Source: Cyclobacteriaceae bacterium (GTDB taxonomy: Bacteria; Bacteroidota; Bacteroidia; Cytophagales; Cyclobacteriaceae). Taken from it: DNA of 64,000 nt. The position numbers were made by a program, and so were the translations under genes. This document shows, in pieces, positions 40,364-49,588 of this stretch; the first letter of the stretch is position 1, and each line of letters begins with the position of its first letter. The notes under the pieces are model-generated. The model saw only the letters and a program-made list of their open reading frames with translations, searched no databases and had not been told where the DNA came from. The stretch lies in NCBI GenBank assembly GCA_958296015.1, contig CATQIH010000015.1:1-64000 (forward strand). Direction: 5' to 3'.

Positions 40364-40573
40364 ATGATCAGGAAGGGAACAAACGTTGCATGGAAATGGG
40401 GCAATGGTACTGCCAAGGGTAAAGTTGAAGAAACGTATACCGACACAGTGACCAAGACGATCAAAGGTACGGAAGTTACCAAACATGGTGAGCGTGGAAA
40501 CAAAGCACTACTCATCAGGCAAAAAGATGGAGATCAGGTACTCAAACTGGAAAGTGAAGTAGAAGCAGATTAG
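40364..40573 (+). CDS. DUF2945 / HVA1 TUDOR-like small protein
   Basis: The 69-residue product starts 'IRKGTNVAWKWGNGTAKGKVEE' and continues with 'KTIKGTEVTKHG.RGNKALLI', the pattern of the DUF2945 family. It is a small beta-rich domain of unknown role. It is in the same plus-strand run as topoisomerase IB, 28 bp upstream of its ATG. Confidence 0.88.
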   Translation: MIRKGTNVAWKWGNGTAKGKVEETYTDTVTKTIKGTEVTKHGERGNKALLIRQKDGDQVLKLESEVEAD

Positions 40574-40601
40574 CCGATAGACAGCAGTGGAAGTAAAAAA
40601 A

Positions 40602-41609
40602 ATGCCTAAAGAACTGGTTTATGCCAGTGACGATCATCCTGGGTATACACGTGTAAAAAAAGGCAAGGGCTTTTGTTATTATGATGAGCAAGGCCACAAG
40701 CTTAACAACGACAAGATATTAGATAGAATCAAAGCTTTGGGTATACCTCCTATCTGGTCTGATGTATGGATTGCCAAAAATGAGCATGCCCATCTACAGT
40801 CTACAGGACTGGACCTGAAACAACGAAAGCAGTATCTATACCACGAACTTTGGAATAAATATCGCAGCGAAGCCAAGTTTGTCAAAATGAAGGCTTTTGG
40901 AAAGGCTTTGCCTCATATACGGCGCGTTACTGCGTCTCATGTCCGCAAAAAAGGATGGCCGAAAGAAAAAGTACTGGCTCTGGTTGTGCAGATGCTGGAT
41001 GAGTACCATATCCGGATTGGTAATGAGTTTTACAGGCAACAAAACGAAACTTACGGATTGACTACACTTCGCCGCAAGCACTTTGATTTTGATCATGGAA
41101 TAGGCCACCTGTCGTACAAAGCAAAAAGTGGTAAATACCGCAAAATAGATATTAATAACAACAAACTCGCCAAACTGATCAAGCGCAGTTCGGAACTGCC
41201 TGGTTATGAGATATTTAAGTATCAAAACAAAGATGATGGAAAGTTTCATGCCATCCACTCGCATGATGTCAACGAATATCTTAAAGAAATTGCGGGAGAA
41301 GAGTTTACCTGTAAAGATTTCCGTACCTGGGGCGGCACCGTCACTGCCATTGAGATCATAGAGGAAGCAATGGCTGAACTGGAAGGTAACAAACGCCTCA
41401 ATCTGGAGACTACCATTGTGCGCAGAGTGGCCAATAAGCTAGGCAATACAGTAAGCATTTGCAGAGACTACTACATTCACCCCAAAGTTTTGCATACACT
41501 CACCGAGAAGAAGTTGCATAGATATCAGACAAAAACACTCAAACACATGCCTGATGAAGACAAAGAGTTGTTGAGTAGTTGTGAGATGGCTGTGCTCAAT
41601 ATCATTTAG
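40602..41609 (+). CDS. DNA topoisomerase IB
   Basis: The 335-residue product matches the bacterial poxvirus-like type IB topoisomerases: an N-terminal 'PPIWSDVWIA', 'HIRRVTASHVRKKGWP', 'CKDFRTWGGT' with a catalytic Arg, and 'ICRDYYIHPKVL' carrying the active-site Tyr. It nicks one strand and relaxes supercoils through a 3'-phosphotyrosine. I use the ATG at 40602 (a GTG at 40587 is also in frame). The stop overlaps the convergent hybrid kinase gene by 4 bp. Confidence 0.92.
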   Translation: MPKELVYASDDHPGYTRVKKGKGFCYYDEQGHKLNNDKILDRIKALGIPPIWSDVWIAKNEHAHLQSTGLDLKQRKQYLYHELWNKYRSEAKFVKMKAFGKALPHIRRVTASHVRKKGWPKEKVLALVVQMLDEYHIRIGNEFYRQQNETYGLTTLRRKHFDFDHGIGHLSYKAKSGKYRKIDINNNKLAKLIKRSSELPGYEIFKYQNKDDGKFHAIHSHDVNEYLKEIAGEEFTCKDFRTWGGTVTAIEIIEEAMAELEGNKRLNLETTIVRRVANKLGNTVSICRDYYIHPKVLHTLTEKKLHRYQTKTLKHMPDEDKELLSSCEMAVLNII

Positions 41610-43075
41610 CACTCGACATCTGCATTTATCTTCATTTGTGTATCAAAAATGATGGTAAATACCGTACCTTCTCCAATTACACTCTCTACCAGAATTTTCG
41701 CCTTATGAGCATTGATGACGTTTTGTGTAGAAGTAAGCCCCAAGCCCATGCCTCCGCGCTTTCCGGTGTGAAATGCATCAAACAACTTCGTCAGGTTATC
41801 CTTAGCAATGCCTGCACCGTTGTCGGAAATAACGACATATTGCTTATTCTGTTGCTGGCGAGTTTCTATATAAATATGTCCCTTTCCTGCTTCCACAGCT
41901 TCTATCGCATTGGTTACGATATTTAAAAAAGCGATTGCCAGCTTTTCTTTATCCACCATCAGAGGCTCGAGGGCTTTATCATATTGTAGGGTCAGCTTCA
42001 CATCCATCAGCTTGCTTCTGTCTTTGGCAAGTTTTACGGTTCTGTCAAGCACATCGTGCAGGTACTGCTTCTCCAGATTGAGTTGCGAGGGTTTGGACGA
42101 ATTCAGCATTTCTGTGATGAGCTGATTGATCCGGTGCGTATTACGCCTGATGATATTAAAATAAATATCGAGCGTATCGTCTTTCGGCAGTTCGGTGGCA
42201 AATTGCTCAAGGGCCAGGTTGATGTTGGTCAGGGGGTTGCGTATCTCATGCGCGATACTACGGGCAATATTACCGGTCATGCTAAGTTTTTCCATCCTGA
42301 TCATTTCCTGCTGCACAATATTCCTTTCGGAAATATCTTCTATAATTCCCTGAAAACTATGGCTGGCACCTTCCTGCCCTTGTAGCGAAGTGGTTTTTAT
42401 AGTACATTCTACCTCGGCACCTACTTTGGTTTTCATGAGTACTTCCAGGTTTTTGACTTGCCCGGAAGAAGTAAGGACTTCGTAAAATTTTGTGTAATCT
42501 TCCTGGCGGGCAAAAAGATCCTGGAGGGTGCGTTGGGTTATTTCATCGTGGCTGTAGCCAAACAACAAAAGCATTACAGGATTGGCATCTGTAAAAGCGT
42601 GTGCCTGGTCGGTAAGGTAAATAGCATTCACCGATTGCTCAAAAAGCTGGCGATACTTCTTTTCCTGTTCGTATAGCTGCACAAGCGTACGTGTATGGCT
42701 CAAGGCATAGCGTATGCTCCGCTCGATGGTATGGGCGTTCAACGTTCCTTTCACCATATAATCGGAAGCACCAATCCGCATAGCCTCATGGTCTACCTCC
42801 GGGTGGCCTTGCCCTGTCAGCATAATTACTGGGCTTTTGCATCCTGTGCGCACTGCTTCCCTGAGCAGGTCAAGTCCATTTTTCTCTCCCAGCAGATAGT
42901 CAATGAGATAAACATCATAGGTAGCTGCGGTGATCTTTTCCAGCCCTCCCTCATAAGTAGGTTCCCATACCACATGAAAGCGTGTATGCTTGATATCCGC
43001 AAGCAAGTCTTTGACAATAACAAAGTCATCTTCATCATCATCAACCAGTAGAATATTCACTGTTTCAATCGCCAT
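41606..43075 (-). CDS. Hybrid REC-PAS-histidine kinase
   Basis: The 489-residue product has an N-terminal receiver domain (phospho-acceptor Asp59 in 'VYLIDYLLG'), a PAS domain (about 140-255) and a kinase core with His276 in 'AHEIRNPLTN', then 'FLNIVTNAIEAV', 'VISDNGAGI' and 'GMGLGLTST'. No membrane segment is seen, so it is a cytoplasmic signalling protein. It starts 2 bp after the upstream response regulator's stop, so the two are coupled. It probably receives phosphoryl groups in the local relay. Confidence 0.92.
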   Translation of the reverse strand: MAIETVNILLVDDDEDDFVIVKDLLADIKHTRFHVVWEPTYEGGLEKITAATYDVYLIDYLLGEKNGLDLLREAVRTGCKSPVIMLTGQGHPEVDHEAMRIGASDYMVKGTLNAHTIERSIRYALSHTRTLVQLYEQEKKYRQLFEQSVNAIYLTDQAHAFTDANPVMLLLFGYSHDEITQRTLQDLFARQEDYTKFYEVLTSSGQVKNLEVLMKTKVGAEVECTIKTTSLQGQEGASHSFQGIIEDISERNIVQQEMIRMEKLSMTGNIARSIAHEIRNPLTNINLALEQFATELPKDDTLDIYFNIIRRNTHRINQLITEMLNSSKPSQLNLEKQYLHDVLDRTVKLAKDRSKLMDVKLTLQYDKALEPLMVDKEKLAIAFLNIVTNAIEAVEAGKGHIYIETRQQQNKQYVVISDNGAGIAKDNLTKLFDAFHTGKRGGMGLGLTSTQNVINAHKAKILVESVIGEGTVFTIIFDTQMKINADVEC

Positions 43076-43077
43076 TA

Positions 43078-43566
43078 TCAGGAGTTGGTATCGTTAGGTA
43101 AAACAACAATACCAAACCAGTAAGTACCTATTGCTTTGGTTACCTCTACCAGATCATCGAAGGTTACCGGTTTTGTAATAAAGGAACTAATCCCCAGGTC
43201 ATAGGTCCGAATGACATCTTCTTCCGCTTTGGAAGTAGTCAGCACAATCACCGGGATTCTTCTGAGCTTAGGGTCTTTCTTGATTTCTGCCAGTGCTTCC
43301 CTTCCGTCTTTTTTGGGCATATTCAGGTCGAGCAGAATTAGGCCCGGAAGCGGCGCGTTCTCACTATTATACTTGCCTCTATGGTACAGATAATCCATCA
43401 GGTCTTCTCCGTCTACCACAAAGTGCAGATCGTTGGCCAGTTTATTTTCTACCAGTGCTTCCTTGGTCAGCATTCTGTCATCCGGATCGTCATCGGCCAT
43501 CAGGATGGTAATGGTTTTGGTTTTTTTAGTTTTTTCCATGATCTTATTCATTGGTGGAGACACCAT
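43078..43566 (-). CDS. Rcp1-type single-domain response regulator
   Basis: The 162-residue receiver domain has acidic 'ADDDPDDR', phospho-acceptor Asp80 in 'LILLDLNMP', the conserved Thr in 'VIVLTTSKAEED' and Lys in 'ITKPV'. The insert after the first helices ('YLYHRGKYNSENAP') is typical of Rcp1-like regulators that work with phytochrome-type kinases. Alternative ATGs at 43551 and 43539 would shorten the N-terminus. It sits between two kinases, so it may shuttle phosphoryl groups between them. Confidence 0.9.
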   Translation of the reverse strand: MVSPPMNKIMEKTKKTKTITILMADDDPDDRMLTKEALVENKLANDLHFVVDGEDLMDYLYHRGKYNSENAPLPGLILLDLNMPKKDGREALAEIKKDPKLRRIPVIVLTTSKAEEDVIRTYDLGISSFITKPVTFDDLVEVTKAIGTYWFGIVVLPNDTNS

Positions 43567-43589
43567 ATATGGTATCTATACTATACCAT

Positions 43590-45113
43590 TTAATTTTTAA
43601 ATACAGGCAATACAATGATAAAGGTGGCACCTTCGCCGGGTTTGCTTGCTGCGGTGATGTAGCCCCCGTGGTTTTCCACTATTTTGCGACATATGGCCAG
43701 GCCAATGCCAGTACCCTGGTATTCTGAGCGGCCATGCAACCGCTGAAATATATTGAAGATACGGTCCAGGTATTTTTCATCAAACCCTATTCCGTTGTCT
43801 TTGATGGTTAGTTTGTAGTAAGAAGCACTTTCTGCCCATCCTTCAACATCTTCCAACGCTCGGCCCGGCGCGTCAGCCTGCACTTCTTCGGCTGTAATGT
43901 ATATCTCCGGATGCTTGCCTTCCATCCTAAACTTAATAGCATTGCTGATCAGGTTTTGAAACAACTGCCTAAACTGTGAAGCTTCGCCCTGCACTACCGG
44001 TAGAGATTTTATATGGATGACTGCCTGCGTATCTTCAATGGTTGTCTCCATGTCACTGAGGATATGGTAGACCATTTCTTCAAGGTCTACAGGTTGCAGT
44101 TCTTCAGCAACACGCCCTACCCTGGAGTACCTTAGCAGGTCGTCGATCAGCGTCTGCATACGGGCAGCGGCATTTTGCATCCGCTCAATATAGTCCTGCC
44201 CTGAGCCTTCCAGTGCACTGGCATATTTACTACTCAACCGATCGCCAAAGGCTCTGATCTTGCGCAGCGGCTCCTGTAAATCGTGAGAAGCCACATACGC
44301 AAACTGCTCCAGGCTTTCGTTGGCACTTTCTAAGGCATATATTTTGTTGCGCAACTCGCTCTGACTGATCTTAATGCTACTGATGTCTTCCAGGAGAACC
44401 AGCACATAAGCGATCGGGGATTTATTTCCCAGAAAAGGTATAAAGCTCATTCGGTACAAGTCTTCGCCATCGCTTATCTCTTTCTGTTGCTTTTCATTCT
44501 GAAAGGCAAGTTCAAAAAGCGGCAGCAAGGGTTCCATCTTTTCTCCCAGCATTTCGGTCATGTTTTGCGTCTCTGCAAGAGGTATATCACCCTGAAACAG
44601 TTTGAAAGGGCTGCCTTGCAAAATATCCAGAGTCAACTCCTTGTCTACCAGCGCAAGCTCTATACCAGGCAGATGGCTCATTAGCAGGTAGTATGAATTT
44701 TGGCTGCGAAAGTTAGCAGCCAACATCTCCCATACAAGCGTTACGTCATCTATGTACATCAAGATGCCATCTTCATATTTGACGGCTCTTATCCGGATAC
44801 GTTTCAGCGTTTGTCCATCATCGAAATGTACCGAATTTTCCGCATTTTCGTCATTTTTTACCACTTTACGGTAACCTACCATCAGATTGGAATACGATTT
44901 CTGAGAAGAAAAAAGAGAGCGTACCGTACTCTCAGAAAGTGCTTCATCCGTTTTATTAAGTATGTCTTGAACAACCTCGTTGAAAAACACACACCGAAAG
45001 TCTTTGATAAGTCCCTGACTGGTGCGAACAGCCACAGCATAGATGATTCCTTCTTCTGAGTGCTGTATCACCTTGTCTAGCAATGGAGTGGTTAGGCTTG
45101 AGTGGTCTGACAT
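43590..45113 (-). CDS. Phytochrome-kinase-like PAS histidine kinase
   Basis: The 507-residue product has PAS-type regions in the first 250 residues, then a HisKA with His277 in 'YVASHDLQEPLRKIRAFG'. This is the form found in kinases paired with Rcp1-like regulators. The catalytic part has 'LFQNLISNAIKF', 'IKDNGIGF' and 'GTGIGLAICRKI'. No membrane helix is clear. It lies immediately upstream of the Rcp1-type regulator, 23 bp away. Confidence 0.92.
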   Translation of the reverse strand: MSDHSSLTTPLLDKVIQHSEEGIIYAVAVRTSQGLIKDFRCVFFNEVVQDILNKTDEALSESTVRSLFSSQKSYSNLMVGYRKVVKNDENAENSVHFDDGQTLKRIRIRAVKYEDGILMYIDDVTLVWEMLAANFRSQNSYYLLMSHLPGIELALVDKELTLDILQGSPFKLFQGDIPLAETQNMTEMLGEKMEPLLPLFELAFQNEKQQKEISDGEDLYRMSFIPFLGNKSPIAYVLVLLEDISSIKISQSELRNKIYALESANESLEQFAYVASHDLQEPLRKIRAFGDRLSSKYASALEGSGQDYIERMQNAAARMQTLIDDLLRYSRVGRVAEELQPVDLEEMVYHILSDMETTIEDTQAVIHIKSLPVVQGEASQFRQLFQNLISNAIKFRMEGKHPEIYITAEEVQADAPGRALEDVEGWAESASYYKLTIKDNGIGFDEKYLDRIFNIFQRLHGRSEYQGTGIGLAICRKIVENHGGYITAASKPGEGATFIIVLPVFKN

Positions 45114-45158
45114 GAAAAAGCATTAAGTAATAAAAGTGAACGTTCCTTTACGGGCTTT

Positions 45159-46514
45159 TTATAACTCTATATTATAGGATTTCATCTTGTTATACAAGGT
45201 TTTCCTATCAATATTGAGCACATCTGCAGCCCTGGTTTTGTTATAACCTGTCTTCTCCAGCACAGAAATAATGGCATCTCTTTCTGCGATTTTAGAAACA
45301 GACTTAAGGTTAGCAGGTTCATCAGCGGCAGCCTCCACCCTGGGCGCGTCAAAATAAACAGGGTTTTTGATCTCGTCAGGCAGGCAATCAAGTGTAACTT
45401 TATCTGACTGGCAAAGTAGTACAGACCTTTTCACCACGTTGGAGAGTTCGCGAAGATTACCATGCCAGAAGTAATTTTTCATGCGCAGGGTCACCTCGTC
45501 GTCAAACTCTTTTACACGCTTACCAAGCTCAACATTAGAGTTTTCCAGGAAATATTCGGCAAACACCTTAACATCACTTTTGCGCTCTCTAAGGGGAGCC
45601 AGGTCAATCTTAAATTCGTTGAACCTATGATACAGGTCTTCCCTAAAGTCACCTCTTTTAACTGCCTCCGACAGGTTTTCGTTGGTGGCTACAATAAGCC
45701 GCACGTCAATGGAAATATCTTTACCGCCTCCTATCTTTTTAATTTTTCTCTCCTGAATAACACGCAGCAACTTCACCTGATTTTCGTAGGTAAGGTTGCC
45801 GATCTCATCCAGAAAAAGTGTGCCTCCGTTGGCCGATTCAAAGCTACCCGTCTTGTCATTAATGGCCCCGGTGAATGCTCCTTTTATATGACCAAAAAGC
45901 TCGCTACCAGCCAGATCTTTTGGTAATGCGCCACAGTCGATGGCTACAAAAGGTTTGTCTTTTCGTTTGCTGTGGTTATGAATCTCATTGGCCACAAACT
46001 CCTTCCCAGTGCCGGTCTCGCCCTGAATGATCACCGACATATCCGTGGGAGCAATCAGCTTGATATGCTGCATGACCTGCCGTGCCTGGGGGCTTTCTCC
46101 AATAATGAAGTGTTTCTTTTTGTCCGGGACTTTTGGTTGTTTATCCTGACGGTTTTTATTCTCCAGTGCCTGCCGGATCGTGAGTAGAATTTCATCGGGA
46201 TACAGGGGTTTGGTCACATAGTCGTAAGCCCCTAGTTTGATGGTCTTAACCGCTACTTTGACATCAGTATAGCCGGTGATAACGATGATGGATGCGTCTG
46301 GATTTAATATTTTTATTTTTGGAATCAGTTCTAGCCCTGTAATGTCGGGTAACTTAAAATCGCACAAGATAAGATCGAAAGCACTGTGTTTGAGAAGCTC
46401 AATAGTGCTTTCACCGTTGGCAGTGGTGGCTGTAGAAAAGCCGTTTTTAGAGAGAAACCTATCCAGTAACAGACGAATATCCTGATCGTCATCAATAATC
46501 AATATCTTATTCAT
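45159..46514 (-). CDS. NtrC-type sigma-54-dependent response regulator
   Basis: The 451-residue product has a receiver domain (Asp52 in 'LILCDFKLP'), a sigma-54 AAA domain with Walker A 'GETGTGKE' (165-172), the sigma-54-contact loop 'GAFTGA' (212-217) and Walker B 'LFLDEI'. A C-terminal Fis-type HTH follows ('GYNKTRAADVLNIDRKTLYNKM'). It therefore activates sigma-54 promoters once phosphorylated. The adjacent kinases are its likely partners. Its targets are not visible here. Confidence 0.95.
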   Translation of the reverse strand: MNKILIIDDDQDIRLLLDRFLSKNGFSTATTANGESTIELLKHSAFDLILCDFKLPDITGLELIPKIKILNPDASIIVITGYTDVKVAVKTIKLGAYDYVTKPLYPDEILLTIRQALENKNRQDKQPKVPDKKKHFIIGESPQARQVMQHIKLIAPTDMSVIIQGETGTGKEFVANEIHNHSKRKDKPFVAIDCGALPKDLAGSELFGHIKGAFTGAINDKTGSFESANGGTLFLDEIGNLTYENQVKLLRVIQERKIKKIGGGKDISIDVRLIVATNENLSEAVKRGDFREDLYHRFNEFKIDLAPLRERKSDVKVFAEYFLENSNVELGKRVKEFDDEVTLRMKNYFWHGNLRELSNVVKRSVLLCQSDKVTLDCLPDEIKNPVYFDAPRVEAAADEPANLKSVSKIAERDAIISVLEKTGYNKTRAADVLNIDRKTLYNKMKSYNIEL

Positions 46515-46642
46515 TGAACGATAGCAAAGTAAAACTCCAGTTTCAAAAAATATAGTAAAGTATTAAAGGTCAAGCGAGTGCATAAATATATGTTTTTTCT
46601 ACGGATTTTAGAAATAAGCAGACATTTACAGCTACGTAAAAA

Positions 46643-47020
46643 TCAGACAAAGTCTATTGAGTGAAGGACAGTATTAATCTTTTCTTTATTGAAAGGTTTG
46701 TCAATGAAAAAATCTATTCCTTCTTTTTCATCTCTGATTTTTTTCAATAAAGCATCGTGGGCACTGATGAGTACAATCTTGGTAGGCAAATGTGCTTCCT
46801 TTATTTTTCTGGCAAGGGTATAACCCAGGCCATCAGGCAGGTTGAGGTCTATAAAAGCCAGATCAAAATGCTGCTGTTTGATCTTGTGCTCTCCTTCTTT
46901 TAGACTATGGGCACAGTCTGTGATAAAACCCATTTTATTCAATAGGATAGAAAGCAAGAAACAGATATCTTTCTCGTCATCTAGAATTAAGATTTTCTTT
47001 TTCTCTGTCAAGGGCAGCAT
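46643..47020 (-). CDS. Single-domain response regulator
   Basis: The 125-residue receiver domain has the acidic 'LDDEKD', Asp58 in 'LAFIDLNLPDG', Ser in 'VLISAHDA' and Lys in 'FIDKPF'. No output domain. It is upstream of the NtrC-type gene on the same strand with a 128-bp gap. It may act as a phosphate sink or relay for this block. Confidence 0.9.
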   Translation of the reverse strand: MLPLTEKKKILILDDEKDICFLLSILLNKMGFITDCAHSLKEGEHKIKQQHFDLAFIDLNLPDGLGYTLARKIKEAHLPTKIVLISAHDALLKKIRDEKEGIDFFIDKPFNKEKINTVLHSIDFV

Positions 47021-47302
47021 ATGTAGTTTACTATCGTTTAAACTTTATAAGGCTCAAAAAGCAATCCTGTTTTGTCAACTGCCTTCTGACCGGCTGAAAC
47101 AGCAAATAAGAAATAGCTTCCTGATTTGCCGAACGCAAAAAGCGATCCGCTCAGAAATGATGACTAACCCCTAAAAAGCCTTGCCCTGACATAGCTCCGG
47201 TAATGTCAGACAAATGTTAAATTATTTTCAATAGCAATCCTATTTCCCTGCATATCATTACCATTCATGAGAGTAATCTTCTACAAGCGATGTAGAATAA
47301 GT

Positions 47303-47677
47303 TCAGCAGTTGCTAAGCTTACTGATGTAACTGATCCAGTCGCCGGAAGGTATAAGCAGCAGGTCTTTTACATACTGATCAAATTTTTCGTACACATAAC
47401 ACTCATGCTCAGGCAAATACGAAAAGCGGTATAGTTCTTCCAAGTCTTCCAGTTGATGTAGTTCCTGCAACAGAGATTCATCCACTGTATATATCTCTCC
47501 CACTACTGTATCCGCTACATTTGCTTTCACCAAAAAAGGATACCATTGCTGAAAGTCGTATAAGCGATAGCCGGGCAGCCGATAGTTTTCGCGTTTGAGC
47601 ACAGCACTTTCTAACAAATCATGGTAAATTCCCCCTTTTCTCAGGGTTCCATATACAAAAACGTTGTAGTATTGCAC
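47303..47677 (-). CDS. Gamma-glutamylcyclotransferase-like (AIG2/GGCT) protein
   Basis: The 124-residue product has the GGCT-like 'VFVYGTLRKGGIYHDLL' loop and a 'VVGEIYTVDESLLQELHQLE' segment that includes the usual catalytic-type Glu. It begins with GTG; no in-frame ATG lies upstream. Enzymes of this fold cyclise gamma-glutamyl groups, though many members have other roles. It stands alone and divergent from the lipid kinase. Confidence 0.8.
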   Translation of the reverse strand: MQYYNVFVYGTLRKGGIYHDLLESAVLKRENYRLPGYRLYDFQQWYPFLVKANVADTVVGEIYTVDESLLQELHQLEDLEELYRFSYLPEHECYVYEKFDQYVKDLLLIPSGDWISYISKLSNC

Positions 47678-47747
47678 AGGTATGACATTTGGTGACCGGC
47701 CAAAAATACTGACATTGCCTTACAATATCTATTGAAGCTTCTATTTT

Positions 47748-48620
47748 ATGCTCAAAACGCTGTTCGTCATCAATCCTATTTCCGGGTTAGGTAAGCAGAA
47801 AGACTTACCTGAACTGGTGGATCGTTACCTGGACAAATCACGGTTTATGCATAGCATATGTATCACTGAATATGCTGGCCATGCCCGCGTGCTGGCTGCC
47901 GAATGCAGAGATGCATACGACCTGATGGTGGCGGTAGGCGGCGATGGCACCATCAACGAACTGGCTGGCGGCCTGATCAGGACTTCTACTGCCCTAGGTA
48001 TTATTCCGATGGGTTCTGGCAACGGGCTGGGCCGTCATCTGCATATTTCTACCAATCCGGTGAAAGCCATACAGCAACTTAATCACTCTCAGCCAGTTCC
48101 TTTTGATACCGGGTTTCTGAATGGCAAACCCTTTTTCAATGTCTCAGGCACTGGCTTTGATGCCCAGATTAGCAAGAAATTCTCCCAGCAGCTTAAAAGA
48201 GGATATATCACTTACGCCCGGTGTGTGCTGGAAGAGATACAACGATACAAACCCAAAAGATACAGGATACAAATGCCTAATAAAACCATAGAGGACGAGT
48301 TTTTCTTCATTGCCTTTGCCAACACCACTCAGTATGGCAACAATGCCTTTGTGGCACCAAAGGCCGCTACCAACGACGGCCTGCTGGATATTGTGCTGGT
48401 CCGTCCTTTTCCGCTCACCTATTTTCCGGCATTTACGGTGATGGGCATGTCCAAAAACTTGTCGCTCTCTTCTTATGTGCAGACCTTCAAAGCCCAAGAG
48501 CTAACCATACAGAATTCTCAACAGGCCCCTATTCATTTGGATGGTGAATACGAAGGTTCGGAAGGTATCATCAAGTTGGGCATTCAACAAGGCGTGCTCA
48601 AAATTATGTCTCCGCATTAA
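47748..48620 (+). CDS. Diacylglycerol kinase-family lipid kinase (paralogue)
   Basis: The 290-residue product has 'FVINPISGLGKQ', 'VAVGGDGTINELAGGL' and 'IIPMGSGNGLGRHL', the DAGK core, plus 'HLDGEYEG' at the C-terminus. It is a second copy of the family in this window (first at 36623-37522). It leads a plus-strand run with an LpxH-like phosphoesterase, a glycosyltransferase and a glycosidase, so a role in lipid or glycolipid metabolism is plausible. Confidence 0.9.
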   Translation: MLKTLFVINPISGLGKQKDLPELVDRYLDKSRFMHSICITEYAGHARVLAAECRDAYDLMVAVGGDGTINELAGGLIRTSTALGIIPMGSGNGLGRHLHISTNPVKAIQQLNHSQPVPFDTGFLNGKPFFNVSGTGFDAQISKKFSQQLKRGYITYARCVLEEIQRYKPKRYRIQMPNKTIEDEFFFIAFANTTQYGNNAFVAPKAATNDGLLDIVLVRPFPLTYFPAFTVMGMSKNLSLSSYVQTFKAQELTIQNSQQAPIHLDGEYEGSEGIIKLGIQQGVLKIMSPH

Positions 48621-48742
48621 CTTTGTGTTAAAATTACTACTCCTTTCCTTCAAGGTATAACGCATACTTCATACAAACTTAAAGTTAGGGTAATCAAACT
48701 GTAGGCAGGGTTATGTTTCTTCGCATAACCAACTATTAGTTT

Positions 48743-49588
48743 ATGGCTAAGCGAAAAAGATCTCTCGACATTGCCATCATTTCTGATGTTCACCTGGGCA
48801 CCTACGGGTGCCGTGCCAAAGAGCTTTTGAGATATCTGAAGAGTATCCGGCCCAAAACGCTTGTTCTCAACGGGGACATCATTGACATCTGGCAGTTCAG
48901 CAAACGCTATTTTCCAAACTCACACATGCAGGTAATTAAGCACCTGTTTGGCATGGCGGCAGACGGCGTGAAGATCTATTATGTGACAGGCAACCACGAC
49001 GAGATGCTACGCAAGTTTGAAGGATTTACGATGGGGAGCATTGAAATAGTGAATAAAGTGGTGCTGGAAATGGATGGCAAAAAGGCGTGGATATTTCATG
49101 GTGATGTCTTTGATACGACCATGAAACATTCCAAATGGCTGGCAAAATTAGGCGCTATTGGCTACGATGCCCTGATCCTGCTGAATGCTTTGGTCAACTT
49201 CTGCTCAGAGAAAATGGGCCACGGAAAAGTATCTTTCAGCAAAAAAATCAAAAACAAAGTAAAGAGTGCCGTGAAATTTATCTGCGACTTTGAGCAGACT
49301 GTAGCCAATATAGCCATCAACAACCGGTACGACTACGTGGTGTGCGGCCATATCCATCATCCGGAGATCAAAACCATCGCCAACAGTGAAGGCTCTGTGA
49401 TCTACCTCAACAGTGGCGACTGGATAGAGAACCTCTCCTCGCTGGAATATAGGCATGGACGCTGGACGCTCTACCGCTTCATGGATGATCCGCTGCTTTC
49501 AGGGCTACAGCTGATAGAAGAAGAATGCCTGGATACCGCCGAATTATCCTTGAACCTAATCCGCGAATTTCAAATGGTCAAAGCATGA
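48743..49588 (+). CDS. LpxH-like UDP-2,3-diacylglucosamine diphosphatase family phosphoesterase
   Basis: The 281-residue calcineurin-type metallophosphoesterase has 'ISDVHLG' (Asp15, His17), 'LNGDIIDIW' (Asp45), 'TGNHDE' (Asn84, His85), 'FHGDVFD' and 'CGHIHHPE'. The last motif is LpxH-like. In lipid A synthesis LpxH removes UMP from UDP-diacylglucosamine. Bacteroidota often carry several relatives, so the real substrate is uncertain. Its stop overlaps the next start (ATGA), so the pair is coupled. Confidence 0.85.
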   Translation: MAKRKRSLDIAIISDVHLGTYGCRAKELLRYLKSIRPKTLVLNGDIIDIWQFSKRYFPNSHMQVIKHLFGMAADGVKIYYVTGNHDEMLRKFEGFTMGSIEIVNKVVLEMDGKKAWIFHGDVFDTTMKHSKWLAKLGAIGYDALILLNALVNFCSEKMGHGKVSFSKKIKNKVKSAVKFICDFEQTVANIAINNRYDYVVCGHIHHPEIKTIANSEGSVIYLNSGDWIENLSSLEYRHGRWTLYRFMDDPLLSGLQLIEEECLDTAELSLNLIREFQMVKA

